64,000 nt of DNA from Chitinophaga horti (GTDB lineage Bacteria; Bacteroidota; Bacteroidia; Chitinophagales; Chitinophagaceae), in the NCBI RefSeq assembly GCF_022867795.2, contig NZ_CP107006.1, positions 3,782,001 to 3,846,000 on the forward strand. The letters are read 5' to 3'. A program made the position numbers and the translations under genes. The notes beneath the pieces are model-generated. The model was not told the DNA's origin, searched no databases, and saw only the letters and a list, made by a program, of their open reading frames with translations. Positions 45,501-52,924 of the stretch are shown piece after piece (positions within the stretch are counted from its first letter, which is position 1; each line of letters opens with the position of its first letter).

Positions 45501-47726
45501 ATGATGCCCGGCTGATATAATAATATAACTGTCGAGGTATCCATAATCCGCCGCAGTAGCGGTAGATGTCGCACCGCGACTCACCGCTACGAGAATGTCT
45601 GTTCCCGCTACCAATGTACCGGGCAAGCTTGCTGTGAAGGTCAATGTTTCATCTTCATTCAAAGAAGTTTTATCCACCGATAAGGTAATAGGCATACCCG
45701 CGTAGTAATCACCATCGATAATATGCGACGTACCACCTACAACGGAAAAGCCAGTCATCACCCCATCAAAGGAATAAGCCTCCAGTGTTTCGATAATGTC
45801 ATCGTCGGTCAGCCCTAAATTGTAGGTCACCGAATTGGTATTGGCAGGGATATTTACGGTAATCGAATCTGTAAGTACGATATCGAAATCCGCCGCCTCG
45901 GTATCGCCATGCGTTACCAGGAAGCGTGCAGACAAAGGCTCTTCGGAGGTAACGCCGGCAGGCAACCTGAAGTTGATCGCGGCATTGGCACCCTCCAGCG
46001 CATCCGCAGCCGAAAGGGTGAGCACTTTGTTCGCCGGTGTATTGCCGGTTTCGTCCACTATACCTATGTATACCGAAAAGTTTTTAGGCATGCCGCTCAG
46101 TGTAGCCGAAGCGATCAGCTGAACGGAGTCTTTCACCGGCTCCAGCACCAGGTCATTCAACGCTGTAAAGGGGAATGTCACCTCACTGCTGCCTGCAGGG
46201 ATCGTAACATTGAATGGGAAGGTGGATGGTGTAAAATCCGAGGCTTCCGCGTTACCGCCACCTTTACTAATAGTCACGATCACATCGGTCGCCTGTACCG
46301 GACCGTTCATCTTCACGGTAACGGTGGTCGACTCCCCTTCTGCCAGGGTTGTTTTAGCCGGTATCAGTTTAATATCGGCGGCGTCATCATCTTCAATCGT
46401 ATAAACAGCTGTAGGATGGGTTGTGCCCACCTGCACAAAGTTCACACAATCAGTCGATATGCTCAGGGTGAACGTACGGTTCGGCTGAATCGTGCCGTTG
46501 CCTTTTATTAATATGTTGGAGATGTCTAAATCAACAGGCACTACAGAGTAATCGCCCGCTGGGATTACAAGACTGCCGAGTACTTCGTAATCGCTGCCAG
46601 GTGTCGCGGGGGTTACACCCGTTGGTGCTGCATTGATACGCACCACGATAGGCAGCCTGGCCGTACCGCCGGACACATGCAACTTCAATCCCTGTAAGAT
46701 ATGATCATCCTGCCCTTCATCACCAATACCCGTTGCGTCAGAAAAGTTGAGCGTAAGTGGGTAGTTACGGTCCTGGTAAGCTGATAATACAGGATCAGCG
46801 AGGTTTACGCCGCTATAAGTTTCATTTTCAAAGCCAACGAGAAAACGTTTGGTCATGATCTCGTCGCGACCGGGCCCGAGCAGGCCCGAAAACTTGATTG
46901 CCTTGTGCGCCACAATGCCCTTTGATTCCACCGGCGTCAGCGCCGCGTTTGTCACATTCTTCAACAAAAATCCTGCTCCTGTCTTTTCATCTCTCAGATC
47001 GTCCTGTGCGGCGTACCAGGAAGTAAACCCGCCAGCCACGCGAAATATGTGTGCCCCTGTTTCTGGATTGCCACAGTCGCCCGGATCTTTATATACACCA
47101 ACAAGCTGCGGCCGACTGGTAGCCTCCAGGTATGCATCGCCCGACATAAAATAATCGGCCACAAAACCTTTGCCGCAATCTGTACCCGCTATAGAAGTAT
47201 GCTCCGACAAATAGATATGCACAAATGCCCCGTGCGCGCCTTCCTGTCCGGCCACGAGGTAGTCCAGTAAAAAGTAGCTGTTGTCCTTTGCATAGGTAAT
47301 CACCGATTCGATCTGGTACTTTGCCCCGTCCTGATCGGTCGCAAAGGCCGTCGTTATCACCTTCCAGGGATCTGTGGTAGTACCTGTACCAGAAACCGCC
47401 GATATCTGGCAGGACTTCAGGTACTGCGGCTGAAACGGCAGGGTGGCATCGAAGCGCGGTTCTATCACCACATAGGTACGTAACCCGCGGTCGTACGCAG
47501 GGTCCGACGGGTCCATATTAGTTTCCCATTTCCCGTTCTTTTTAACGAGATACCCGGTATCTGTAACAATGATCTGCAAACCGTCGGTGGAATTATTACC
47601 GCCTGTTGGATTGATCGTAACGGCAGGCGCCTGCGCAAATGCGTGGCCAGCCAGCAGCATCAAGCCCGAAATAATTAGCCACAATGGCCGGAAACGCCTC
47701 TCGCGCGTGAGTAGAATTTGTTTCAT
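36552..47726 (-). CDS. Giant Calx-beta-repeat adhesin with T9SS type B sorting domain (SprB-like)
   Basis: A 3,724-residue secreted protein. A signal peptide (LIISGLMLLAGHAFAQ) is followed by a unique N-terminal region (about 35-330). Then come more than two dozen Calx-beta-like modules of roughly 115 residues, each with VxEG or INEG near the start, LPxGITxxxDI, a SVTIPAGxNSAxFTV strand and an E-x-x-E-x-L motif. An Asp-rich, calcium-binding thrombospondin-3-like stretch (about 3565-3615, DTDGDGLTDGEEDINKN) precedes the C-terminal gliding-motility-associated type B sorting domain (SPNGDGRGNEVMMIEN, VMNRFGGVVYRS, LPDGSYFYVV). Size, repeats and the adjacent sprF-like gene fit a cell-surface adhesin of the SprB type, for gliding or attachment. 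Residues about 1,696-2,632 are a recent tandem expansion. Confidence 0.93.
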   Translation of the reverse strand: MKQILLTRERRFRPLWLIISGLMLLAGHAFAQAPAVTINPTGGNNSTDGLQIIVTDTGYLVKKNGKWETNMDPSDPAYDRGLRTYVVIEPRFDATLPFQPQYLKSCQISAVSGTGTTTDPWKVITTAFATDQDGAKYQIESVITYAKDNSYFLLDYLVAGQEGAHGAFVHIYLSEHTSIAGTDCGKGFVADYFMSGDAYLEATSRPQLVGVYKDPGDCGNPETGAHIFRVAGGFTSWYAAQDDLRDEKTGAGFLLKNVTNAALTPVESKGIVAHKAIKFSGLLGPGRDEIMTKRFLVGFENETYSGVNLADPVLSAYQDRNYPLTLNFSDATGIGDEGQDDHILQGLKLHVSGGTARLPIVVRINAAPTGVTPATPGSDYEVLGSLVIPAGDYSVVPVDLDISNILIKGNGTIQPNRTFTLSISTDCVNFVQVGTTHPTAVYTIEDDDAADIKLIPAKTTLAEGESTTVTVKMNGPVQATDVIVTISKGGGNAEASDFTPSTFPFNVTIPAGSSEVTFPFTALNDLVLEPVKDSVQLIASATLSGMPKNFSVYIGIVDETGNTPANKVLTLSAADALEGANAAINFRLPAGVTSEEPLSARFLVTHGDTEAADFDIVLTDSITVNIPANTNSVTYNLGLTDDDIIETLEAYSFDGVMTGFSVVGGTSHIIDGDYYAGMPITLSVDKTSLNEDETLTFTASLPGTLVAGTDILVAVSRGATSTATAADYGYLDSYIIISAGHHSASGTVVFEDDDMYEPTEQLVLEGAATGFTVSSVSASVLDLQSALPANRNFNLSTWTTTYNEGEKMEVHINLQPSSRVTEKDMTVTLSVNPASTLDPSEYVLPASIVIPAGQSSTMFEIDFLTDLVVDGDKTLDFDVTVDYFGHPEKKSLVATVIDTTTIYTPPTGANILVSVNPANPVTLLEGASWTITFTLDGYTNPTPTVINLNNTSTGHVATAADFTGGIPTTVTIPANSSSASITFQTIDDHIIEHIEQLRLSFAATGHVFSVPSAELNIDGNDRTPGQQLGLDVDNSYLYEGGAVTYTVSLPSDYVAAYDIPVTLAKTAASTAGSGDATGMPASITIPAGSHSIDFVVTTHADDSLEMDEFFEVEASATNFTENYNSFSIGDVTIQTEANVQLAIVPESGNVEKGESVKVWVNLPAGVYTGTNYNYTVSLYTNASSTQFSLPSSITIPPGANGASFDFTTVDDGVADGDEVVEIYIMEILPVGYFVMSSGYVTMQDPVAIPEIHVNVPAASVTEGNNLKVTFSLPSGYTAPSAITINLAKQTVTSPATDADFTAPIPSSITIPAGGTMVELDLTARADMLIEVLESLRLTPTATGYTFDLTDIDVDVIDADYTGSTMPITLNVTPASVNEGTSATIRASLPAGLTASYDIDVNVTKDAGSTAATGDHGALPTTLHITAGSNASANATITTATDNILESAETVVAAGTATGFTVSNGTLTINDATSANPLNTKLTLTPVSATITEGASTSVSVSLPTGITAASDISVTLSSGVGSSTGLGSSDYNMPVTVTIPAGSNSASFTVSALTDAVIEGTEVLQVMAQSTVYGNVESASTDITITDATTAPVIDVDVSSASINEGSATTITFELPSGVTSSSAIVINLVKNAVTPAAVDADFTAAIPTSVTIPANTSAASFTLTARADQLIEVLEKLQLGISATGYTFSQSTIDIDVVDGDYPTNNTVTLSVTPGTVTEGNGSTLRASLPGTITASYDITVNITKGGTSTADLADHGTLPTSILIPAGSNSATAALTTATDNILEASETWVIEGTATGFTVQAATLTIDDATGTDPLNKHISITPATVSIAEGANTTLTVALPTGITSSTDITVNLSRGAASSASLTSSEYSLPASVMIAAGANSAAFTVTANTDSEIESTETLIIDAAATVWGSSETASATVSITDATATPVIDVNVSAATIDEGDQTTITFSLPTGVTSASPIVINLAQGTATPAVTNADFTSALPTSVTIAANASSASITLEAREDQLIEVTERLQLLATATGYTFSQSTINIDVTDGDYPTNNTVTLSVTPGTVTEGNGSTLRASLPGTITASYDITVNITKGGTSTADLADHGTLPTSILIPAGSNSATAALTTATDNILEASETWVIEGTATGFTVQAATLTIDDATGTDPLNKHISITPTTVSIAEGANTTLTVALPTGITSSTDITVNLSRGAASSASLTSSEYSLPASVTIAAGTNSAAFTVSANTDSEIESTENLIIDAAATVWGSSETASATVSITDATATPVIDVNVNAATINEGGQTTITFSLPVGVTSASPIVINLAQGTATPAVTNADFTAALPTSVTIAANASSASITLEAREDQLIEVTERLQLLATATGYTFSQSTINIDVADGDYPTNNTVTLSVTPGTVTEGNGSTLRASLPGTITASYDITVNITKGGTSTADLADHGALPTSILIPAGSNSATAALTTATDNILEASETWVIEGSATGFTVQAATLTIDDATGTNPLNKHISITPATVSIAEGANTTLTVALPTGITSSTDITVNLSRGAASSASLTSSEYSLPASVMIAAGANSAAFTVTANTDSEIESTETLIIDAAATVWGSSETASATVSITDATATPVIDVNVSAATINEGGQATITFSLPTGVTSASPIVINLAKGVVTPASGDADFNAAIPADVTIAANGTSTILTLQARLDQVLELTEHLQLTFTATGYTFSQSSANFDIIDGDHLTHNMITLSVTPASVAEGAAAAVQAALPAGYTTAYDLDVTIGKAFASTAGAADHSALPGTIRIAAGDHASNSVTINTTTDNLLESAETVVVEGLLSGFTVTPATLTITDVTSTLPANTQLTFAPDAAAIREGENTTVRVSLPTGVLADNDITINLARGAASSASLHTTEYNFPASLTIPAGVNSTSFVLTAAADDHVLEVTEVLEMSLAANVYGHAQSLSATVSIEDATSLIAANMQVTLSIDSASLSEGNASKVTAQLPTGITAAYPIIITLTADASSTASATDYGVLPATLQINAGDHEASFDLTATADLEEEDDETLTIRGTAAGFTINTASVVIPGDDVPAYTIDITKLSDAAEPATNGSFRVSLSGTAVARKDVQVTYVIGGTATSGVDYDVASATTVTIPAGQSAVTIPVTVKDDQLIEVTETIVLTLQSATTIMNNNPVPVMVNSTPVSMSLTDDEAANTADRRVIINKLDDAAEPGTAGRFEVKFVNSTISAAADVKVDYTVSGTATAGTDYTALSGSVIIPAGSNSAIINVYPLNDTDQESGETIVVTLANISSALSGLIWEAGTPNSASMTLGDDDLLTVELSVTETSVNEGDPIRFTLKASSVVPADLPVTISADHDAIRNYHITANTMVVTIPAGSSSIDFTVQMNDNDINDANGHLALELRPYVTGPTPYYELGTAITTRTEVLDNDAITIIFKQDSVKVSEGNSGTTPLHFTVELNRRSSRDIVVDYAFTDAFEGEGVVQDKRRATAGSDFDASATSITIPAMTFGRDIIVNVNGDETPEANEFFTIRLIKATSGSSEGEPSIGPWNKAIGVILNDDAFCLTCDTDGDGLTDGEEDINKNLDPTDDDTDNDGIPNYLDLDSDNDGVPDSVERFIRDGRITDNNRGDIRVHPALSPNGDGRGNEVMMIENILKYQKHEVVVMNRFGGVVYRSNKYNNANNSFKGRSNTGSGAGNELPDGSYFYVVIVWDSNGKEHRTTGFVVLKR
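39830..42640 (-). repeat. Tandem 1,023-bp repeat inside the adhesin gene
   Basis: The same sequence recurs with a period of exactly 1,023 bp: for example GTGATGCTGATATG begins at 40207, 41230 and 42253. Each unit encodes 341 residues, about three Calx-beta modules. Copies are nearly identical at the DNA level with scattered silent changes, while modules outside the block are much more diverged. About 2.7 units are present, with approximate edges. Confidence 0.9.
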
Positions 47727-47819
47727 AGGACAGGATAGGATAATCTAATAATGGTCAAATGATATACCTATGCTAAAATTTACAGTGTCTTGTTATTGGT
47801 ATTGGTCACTCCTATCATC

Positions 47820-47850
47820 CCGTTTCTGCTCCTCGTTTAAGCAGAAACGG
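47820..47850 (-). other. Perfect hairpin in the adhesin gene leader
   Basis: CCGTTTCTGC (47820-47829) and GCAGAAACGG (47841-47850) form a perfect 10-bp stem with an 11-base loop. There is no T tract on either side, so it is not a plain terminator. If transcription starts near 48062 it lies in a long 5' leader of the adhesin mRNA, about 95 bases before the start codon. It may control stability or translation, or be an operator. The rest of 47727-48218 shows no gene. Confidence 0.5.
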
Positions 47851-48067
47851 CCGCTTAACGGTGGCCACAAAGCCAATACCCGTTATCTATCTTTCTCTCA
47901 ATTAACTTTTTACGCTTTCAGGTACGGCGATTACTAATATGCAAATAGGGATTACGCTTTTTCCTGTCAGTCTTTTCCTGCAATGGTGATGTACCTTATT
48001 GCCTTTCGTTGGAGAAATAACATGTGTAACTGATATAATTACAATAAGTTCCACATTTAACAATAAG

Positions 48068-48075
48068 CAAATCTA
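48068..48075 (-). promoter_or_regulatory. Candidate promoter of the giant adhesin operon
   Basis: On the minus strand TAGATTTG matches TAnnTTTG exactly, with a TTG 20 bases upstream (48098-48096), the spacing expected for a -33 element. It would give a leader of about 335 bases. Confidence 0.45.
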
Positions 48076-48194
48076 TATTAATTATAATATCTAAACAAGA
48101 AAAAGTGAAAATATTTTTAATATATCCTTCTGATAAGCAAACCATAGCGTCTGAATAAATGAGGAAAGGGCTATGTCAATAGGTAAAATAGCGG

Positions 48195-48202
48195 TAGATT
48201 TG
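48195..48202 (+). promoter_or_regulatory. Bacteroidota -7 element of ahcY
   Basis: TAGATTTG matches TAnnTTTG exactly, 16 bases before the ATG at 48219. Confidence 0.55.
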
Positions 48203-48218
48203 CAAAAATTACAACTGA

Positions 48219-49547
48219 ATGTCTACCATCACAAAATCAAAAATTGACTTTGACCTCAAATACAAGGTAAAGGATATGTCGCTGGCCGAGTGGGGCCGCA
48301 AGGAGATTGAACTGGCGGAAGCAGAGATGCCCGGTTTGATGGCTATCCGTGAAGAGTTTGGCCCGTCACAACCCCTGAAAGGCGCGCGCATTGCGGGTTG
48401 TTTACACATGACCATTCAAACTGCCGTACTGATCGAGACCCTGGCACACCTGGGCGCTGAAGTACGCTGGAGCTCTTGCAATATCTTCTCTACACAGGAT
48501 CACGCCGCTGCTGCTATTGCTGCTGCAGGCATTCCCGTTTTTGCCTGGAAAGGTCTGAACGAGGAAGAATTTAACTGGTGTATTGAACAAACCCTGTTCT
48601 TCGGCGGTGCAGACCGTCCCCTGAACATGATCCTCGACGACGGTGGCGACCTTACCAACATGGTATTCGACACTTACCCTGAGCTGATCCAGCACATTAA
48701 AGGTTTGAGCGAAGAAACCACTACCGGTGTTCACCGCCTGTACGAGCGTATGAAAAATGGTACGCTGGCACTGCCTGCTATCAACATCAATGACTCTGTA
48801 ACCAAATCCAAATTCGATAACAAGTACGGTTGCCGCGAATCCTGCGTGGATGCGATCCGTCGCGCTACAGACGTGATGATTGCCGGTAAAGTTGCTGTTG
48901 TTGCCGGTTTCGGTGACGTAGGTAAAGGTTCTGCAGAATCACTGCGTGGTGCCGGTGCCCGTGTAATCGTTACTGAGATCGACCCGATCTGCGCATTGCA
49001 GGCCGCTATGGAAGGTTACGAAGTGAAAAAAATGTCTACAGCCGTTCAGGAAGCCGACATCGTTGTAACCACTACCGGTTGCCGCGACATCATTTCCGGT
49101 GAGCACTTCAAACTGATGAAAGATAAAACCATCGTTTGTAACATCGGTCACTTCGATATCGAGATCGACGTTGCCTGGCTGAACACCAACTACGGTCACA
49201 CTAAAGTGGAAATCAAACCACAGGTTGATAAATACACCATCGACGGTAAAGACATCATCCTGCTGGCTGAAGGCCGCCTGGTAAACCTGGGTTGCGCTAC
49301 CGGTCACCCGTCTTTCGTAATGAGTAACTCCTTCTCTAACCAGGTACTGGCTCAGCTGGAACTGTGGGTAAACACTGCTTCTTACAAAAACGAAGTGTAT
49401 GTGCTGCCTAAACACCTGGACGAGAAAGTGGCCCGCCTGCACCTGAAAAAAATCGGTGTGGAACTGGATGAACTCACGACTGTACAGTCTGAATACCTCG
49501 GTATTCCTAAAGCTGGTCCTTACAAACCAGATTACTACCGTTACTAG
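48219..49547 (+). CDS. ahcY: Adenosylhomocysteinase
   Basis: A 442-residue S-adenosylhomocysteine hydrolase, which splits S-adenosylhomocysteine to adenosine and homocysteine in the methyl cycle. Conserved blocks are present: [72 protein letters not shown] and the NAD-binding [20 protein letters not shown]. The C-terminal end [13 protein letters not shown] carries the Lys and Tyr that reach the partner's NAD site. Codon use is strongly biased (GGT, CGT, AAC), as in highly expressed genes. Single-gene unit with its own promoter and terminator. Confidence 0.98.
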   Translation: MSTITKSKIDFDLKYKVKDMSLAEWGRKEIELAEAEMPGLMAIREEFGPSQPLKGARIAGCLHMTIQTAVLIETLAHLGAEVRWSSCNIFSTQDHAAAAIAAAGIPVFAWKGLNEEEFNWCIEQTLFFGGADRPLNMILDDGGDLTNMVFDTYPELIQHIKGLSEETTTGVHRLYERMKNGTLALPAININDSVTKSKFDNKYGCRESCVDAIRRATDVMIAGKVAVVAGFGDVGKGSAESLRGAGARVIVTEIDPICALQAAMEGYEVKKMSTAVQEADIVVTTTGCRDIISGEHFKLMKDKTIVCNIGHFDIEIDVAWLNTNYGHTKVEIKPQVDKYTIDGKDIILLAEGRLVNLGCATGHPSFVMSNSFSNQVLAQLELWVNTASYKNEVYVLPKHLDEKVARLHLKKIGVELDELTTVQSEYLGIPKAGPYKPDYYRY

Positions 49548-49574
49548 TAGATAATGGCTTTACTATATCGTTCC

Positions 49575-49612
49575 GAAAGCGGCTGCCTTATGGCGCCGCT
49601 TTCTTCTTTTTA
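49575..49612 (+). terminator. Terminator after ahcY
   Basis: GAAAGCGGC (49575-49583) and GCCGCTTTC (49595-49603) form a perfect 9-bp stem followed by TTCTTTTT. Confidence 0.9.
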
Positions 49613-49648
49613 AGCAGATTTTTATTTCCTGATGGAGGAACAATCCGT

Positions 49649-49656
49649 TAATTTTG
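49649..49656 (+). promoter_or_regulatory. Bacteroidota -7 element abutting pdxJ
   Basis: TAATTTTG, then CGGC, then the ATG at 49661. The predicted RNA start coincides with the start codon. Confidence 0.55.
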
Positions 49657-49660
49657 CGGC

Positions 49661-50392
49661 ATGACCAAGCTGAGTGTAAACATCAACAAGATCGCCACCC
49701 TGCGCAATGCCCGCGGCGGTAATCTTCCGGACCTGTTAAAAGTCGCAGCAGACTGTGAGCGTTTCGGCGCAGATGGCATTACTGTTCACCCACGACCCGA
49801 CCAGCGCCACATTCGTTACGACGATGTACGCAATTTAAAGCCGTTAGTGACCACCGAATTTAATATTGAAGGTTACCCTTCACAGGAGTTTATGGACCTT
49901 GTATTGGAAGTTAAACCGCACCAGTGTACGCTTGTTCCCGACCCGCCCGGCGCCATCACTTCCAACAATGGCTGGGATACGGTACAATATGCTTCTTTCC
50001 TGAAAGATGTGATCGGCACGCTGAAGAAGGAAGGTATTCGTGTATCCATCTTCCTGAACCCGGACATTACAAAGGTAGAAGGCGCTAAAGCCGCCGGGGC
50101 CGACAGGATCGAACTCTATACCGGCCCTTACGCAGAGGAATACCACAACGCGCTCACCCAGCCGCAAAACTTTGCGCTGTTCAACGAGTATAAAAACACC
50201 GCGAAAACGGCTACCGAAGCCGGGCTGGAAATCAATGCCGGCCACGACCTCAACCTCGATAACCTCCGCTTCTTTAAACTGCACATCCCGCAGCTGAAAG
50301 AAGTGTCCATCGGCCACGCGCTCATCTGCGACGCGCTGTACTTTGGACTGGAGAACACGATCCAGTTGTACAAAAGATTGCTGGTGGACTAG
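49661..50392 (+). CDS. pdxJ: Pyridoxine 5'-phosphate synthase
   Basis: A 243-residue PdxJ, which makes pyridoxine 5'-phosphate from 1-deoxy-D-xylulose 5-phosphate and 3-amino-2-oxopropyl phosphate, the last ring-forming step of DXP-dependent vitamin B6 synthesis. Clear family blocks: LSVNINKIATLRNARGGNLP, GADGITVHPRPDQRHI, FNIEGYPSQEF, QCTLVPDPPGAITSNNGWD, RVSIFLNPDI, ADRIELYTGPYAEEY, EINAGHDLNLDNL and EVSIGHALICDAL. The length is normal. It is transcribed alone from a promoter that touches its start codon, with a strong terminator shared with the convergent ABC permease gene. Confidence 0.97.
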   Translation: MTKLSVNINKIATLRNARGGNLPDLLKVAADCERFGADGITVHPRPDQRHIRYDDVRNLKPLVTTEFNIEGYPSQEFMDLVLEVKPHQCTLVPDPPGAITSNNGWDTVQYASFLKDVIGTLKKEGIRVSIFLNPDITKVEGAKAAGADRIELYTGPYAEEYHNALTQPQNFALFNEYKNTAKTATEAGLEINAGHDLNLDNLRFFKLHIPQLKEVSIGHALICDALYFGLENTIQLYKRLLVD

Positions 50393-50411
50393 TTCTGCAT
50401 CAACATAAAAG

Positions 50412-50446
50412 AAAAGCGCGGCCCTTACCGGTGCCGCGCTTTTTTT
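50412..50446 (+). terminator. Bidirectional terminator between pdxJ and ABC permease
   Basis: AAAAGCGCGGC (50412-50422) and GCCGCGCTTTT (50433-50443) form an 11-bp stem with a T tract on the plus strand. It reaches the stop codon of the convergent permease gene. Confidence 0.85.
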
Positions 50447-52124
50447 ATCGCTTGTAAATGACTTTCCAGTCCGTTTCGCGGTAACTGGTAAATACCAGCC
50501 AGCATAACGCGATCGACAGTACGAGGAAGATGCTTTGCAATACCAGGCTGCCTACCACCAGGTAATGCCCGAACCCAAACGCCCCGGGCACTACCAGCGC
50601 CAGCAGCGACATCATAAACCGACCGCCTGTCTGCTGCACGTTCATCTCCACCGAAAAGGGAAATTTACGCATGAATACATAGGCGAACAACACACATAAT
50701 GAAATGATGTTCGTAAGCCCCAACGCCAGATCTGGCAAGGTTTTAAAGCCCCATACCCATATCACGAATACGCAGATGATGAGGTAGAAAGGCATGAAGA
50801 ACTTCATCAGCGTGGCCTTGAAAGCGCCGGCTAATACCTTGCCCGGACTTTCCAGCGGCGCGGCGTAATACACCCAGCTGGCTTTAAATTTAGAGGAGTA
50901 TACAAGTTGTGCAATGGCCGTTACGAAGGCGAAACAGCTGATATACAATAACAGGATGTACATTTTTGTCCCCGGCAGTGCGGCCCAGGCTTCTGCAGGT
51001 GTACCGTGCCTGCCCGTCAGTAACATATAGGCGAACCAGATGAATACATACGCCAAAGATGGATACACTTTCAGTTTAAACTCGCGGCTGCGGCCGGTCA
51101 GTAACCATACGGTTTCAAAGGCCATACGCTCGGTACGATCTTTCGCGACTAAACGCGCCAGCGATCTGTAGAACTTCGACTTGTTGCCAGGTACCGCCAC
51201 AGACGGCGATTCGCCACCGCTGCCGGCAATGAGGCTTAAACGTTTATTGAAGCTGGGGGCCAGCTTTCTTACAACTACCCAAAGACTGAATATCGGGATG
51301 AATATCGAGCAAACGAGTAATATTATATAAAGCGGCGCCCATTCCCCAAAGGATAAACTCACCCACCCACCGGCAAACCAATACGGCGGTATCACAAAAA
51401 GGAACTTATAAGGTCGCAGGTCTACATTGCCTAATTCAGATTGATTTACAAACCTGGGCACCAGGTAGTACATCGCGAAAACGGCAGTGGAGAAGGCTAT
51501 CTGCAAATAATTAATGATCTCTTTAAACTTCTCCGGAGAAGTGAACCGCAACGCCAGCAAGTACAATGCATTGATCATAAAGATGGTGAACATGCTCGCC
51601 AGCATAATCATCACGATCATCGCCACCGCCGGCAGTATGCCTTTCGTCACCAGCAAAAATACAATCGCCGGTAATGCCATGGGTACAATGATCTTCGATA
51701 CGTGTATGATGATATGCAACAACCGAGAAAGCAATACAGTACGATCATTCACCGGTTTAGGCAGAATGACCAGGTTGTCTTTTACATCGATCAGCACGTA
51801 GGTAAAATCGGAAATGAGCGTGAGCATCAGCATGGTCATGAACGCACAGCAGTAGATGAACATCTGCAGCAACGGATCGGTACCTAACTGGAAAAAGAAC
51901 AGGTAGAAGAAGCCCATCAGGAAAGAAAGCAACAACATCATCCAGGAAGAACCTTTGCCCTCCTTCTGTTTACGCTGATTCCGCATTTGGGTATAGGCAT
52001 TCGGCCGCCTGTCATCCATGATGAGTTTCACCTTCAGGATGGCCATGAGTTGTGGGATGTTGGCCCCCATCCGGCTCCAGACGGGATTGAGCAAGGCCAC
52101 GACGCTTAAAAGAAATTTGTTCAT
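50445..52124 (-). CDS. ABC transporter permease, large integral membrane protein
   Basis: A 559-residue inner-membrane protein with roughly twelve hydrophobic segments and a cytoplasmic basic stretch (MRNQRKQKEGKGSSW) before the first. It lacks recognisable export-substrate domains and resembles the permease parts of ABC-2-type exporters in Bacteroidota. Its start is 10 bases after the stop of the ATP-binding gene, so the two make one transporter. The order porQ, ATPase, permease on one strand suggests a single transcript. The substrate cannot be inferred. Confidence 0.82.
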   Translation of the reverse strand: MNKFLLSVVALLNPVWSRMGANIPQLMAILKVKLIMDDRRPNAYTQMRNQRKQKEGKGSSWMMLLLSFLMGFFYLFFFQLGTDPLLQMFIYCCAFMTMLMLTLISDFTYVLIDVKDNLVILPKPVNDRTVLLSRLLHIIIHVSKIIVPMALPAIVFLLVTKGILPAVAMIVMIMLASMFTIFMINALYLLALRFTSPEKFKEIINYLQIAFSTAVFAMYYLVPRFVNQSELGNVDLRPYKFLFVIPPYWFAGGWVSLSFGEWAPLYIILLVCSIFIPIFSLWVVVRKLAPSFNKRLSLIAGSGGESPSVAVPGNKSKFYRSLARLVAKDRTERMAFETVWLLTGRSREFKLKVYPSLAYVFIWFAYMLLTGRHGTPAEAWAALPGTKMYILLLYISCFAFVTAIAQLVYSSKFKASWVYYAAPLESPGKVLAGAFKATLMKFFMPFYLIICVFVIWVWGFKTLPDLALGLTNIISLCVLFAYVFMRKFPFSVEMNVQQTGGRFMMSLLALVVPGAFGFGHYLVVGSLVLQSIFLVLSIALCWLVFTSYRETDWKVIYKR

Positions 52125-52134
52125 GGTCCGGTTT

Positions 52135-52911
52135 TTACTTGCCCAGGGCGTTAATGAAATCGTCGGCCACGCCGCTCAGGTTCTGGTCGCCTGTAAGGTG
52201 TGCAAATATCTGTTCCAGCGTGTCGCCTTCTGTTTGCTGCAGTTGCTCAAAGGTGCCATCGGCCACGATCTGGCCATTATTGATCAATACGATACGATCG
52301 CTCACTTTTTCCACCACATCCATCATATGAGAACAATAAAAGATGGTTTTGCCTTCGCGCTTCAGCAGCGACATAATTTCTTTTACGATGATCACTGCGT
52401 TAGCGTCCAGGCCGGACAGTGGCTCGTCCAGCACGACGATCTGTGGATTATGCATCAGCCCCGATATGATAAGCACTTTCTGACGCATGCCTTTGGAGAA
52501 GGTGTCCATGCGGTGATCTTTCTCGTTCTGCAAACCGAAAGCCGCCAGCATCTTACTTGCCCGCTCTTCGATCTGCTCATCGTCCATGTCGTACAGTTTA
52601 CCGGTGAAGTGCAGGTACTCCATCGGGGTAAGCATGTCATAGATCTCGGCATTTTCGGGGATGTAGCCAATGCGGCGTTTGATCTCCAAAGTGTTTTCCC
52701 GCAGGTCTTTGCCCAACACCGTCACTTCGCCTTCGAAGTCGCCGAGTAAACCGATCAAGACCTTCACGGTGGTAGATTTACCCGCCCCGTTTGGACCAAT
52801 ATAGCCAATGATCTGGCCAGGGTATACATCCAGGTTAATACCTTTCAGCACCTGCTTCTGGTCATAATTCTTATACAAATTCCGGATGGAAATAATAGGC
52901 TGGGTATCCAT
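52135..52911 (-). CDS. ABC transporter ATP-binding protein
   Basis: A 258-residue ABC ATPase with Walker A GYIGPNGAGKSTTVKVLIGL, signature-like FSKGMRQKVLIISGLMHNP (SKGMRQ in place of LSGGQ), Walker B IVVLDEPLSGLD and the H-loop FYCSHMM. This is the pattern of ABC-2/drug-exporter ATPases. The ATG at 52911 is used because upstream codons overlap the porQ stop at 52925. It is followed by the permease gene. Confidence 0.94.
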   Translation of the reverse strand: MDTQPIISIRNLYKNYDQKQVLKGINLDVYPGQIIGYIGPNGAGKSTTVKVLIGLLGDFEGEVTVLGKDLRENTLEIKRRIGYIPENAEIYDMLTPMEYLHFTGKLYDMDDEQIEERASKMLAAFGLQNEKDHRMDTFSKGMRQKVLIISGLMHNPQIVVLDEPLSGLDANAVIIVKEIMSLLKREGKTIFYCSHMMDVVEKVSDRIVLINNGQIVADGTFEQLQQTEGDTLEQIFAHLTGDQNLSGVADDFINALGK

Positions 52912-52924
52912 AACAATTTTGTTT

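Noticed and set aside
36552..47726. CRISPR-like array because of many repeats
   Set aside because: Repeats are long, coding and in tandem with diverged spacing modules; there are no short palindromic repeats with unique spacers and no cas genes.
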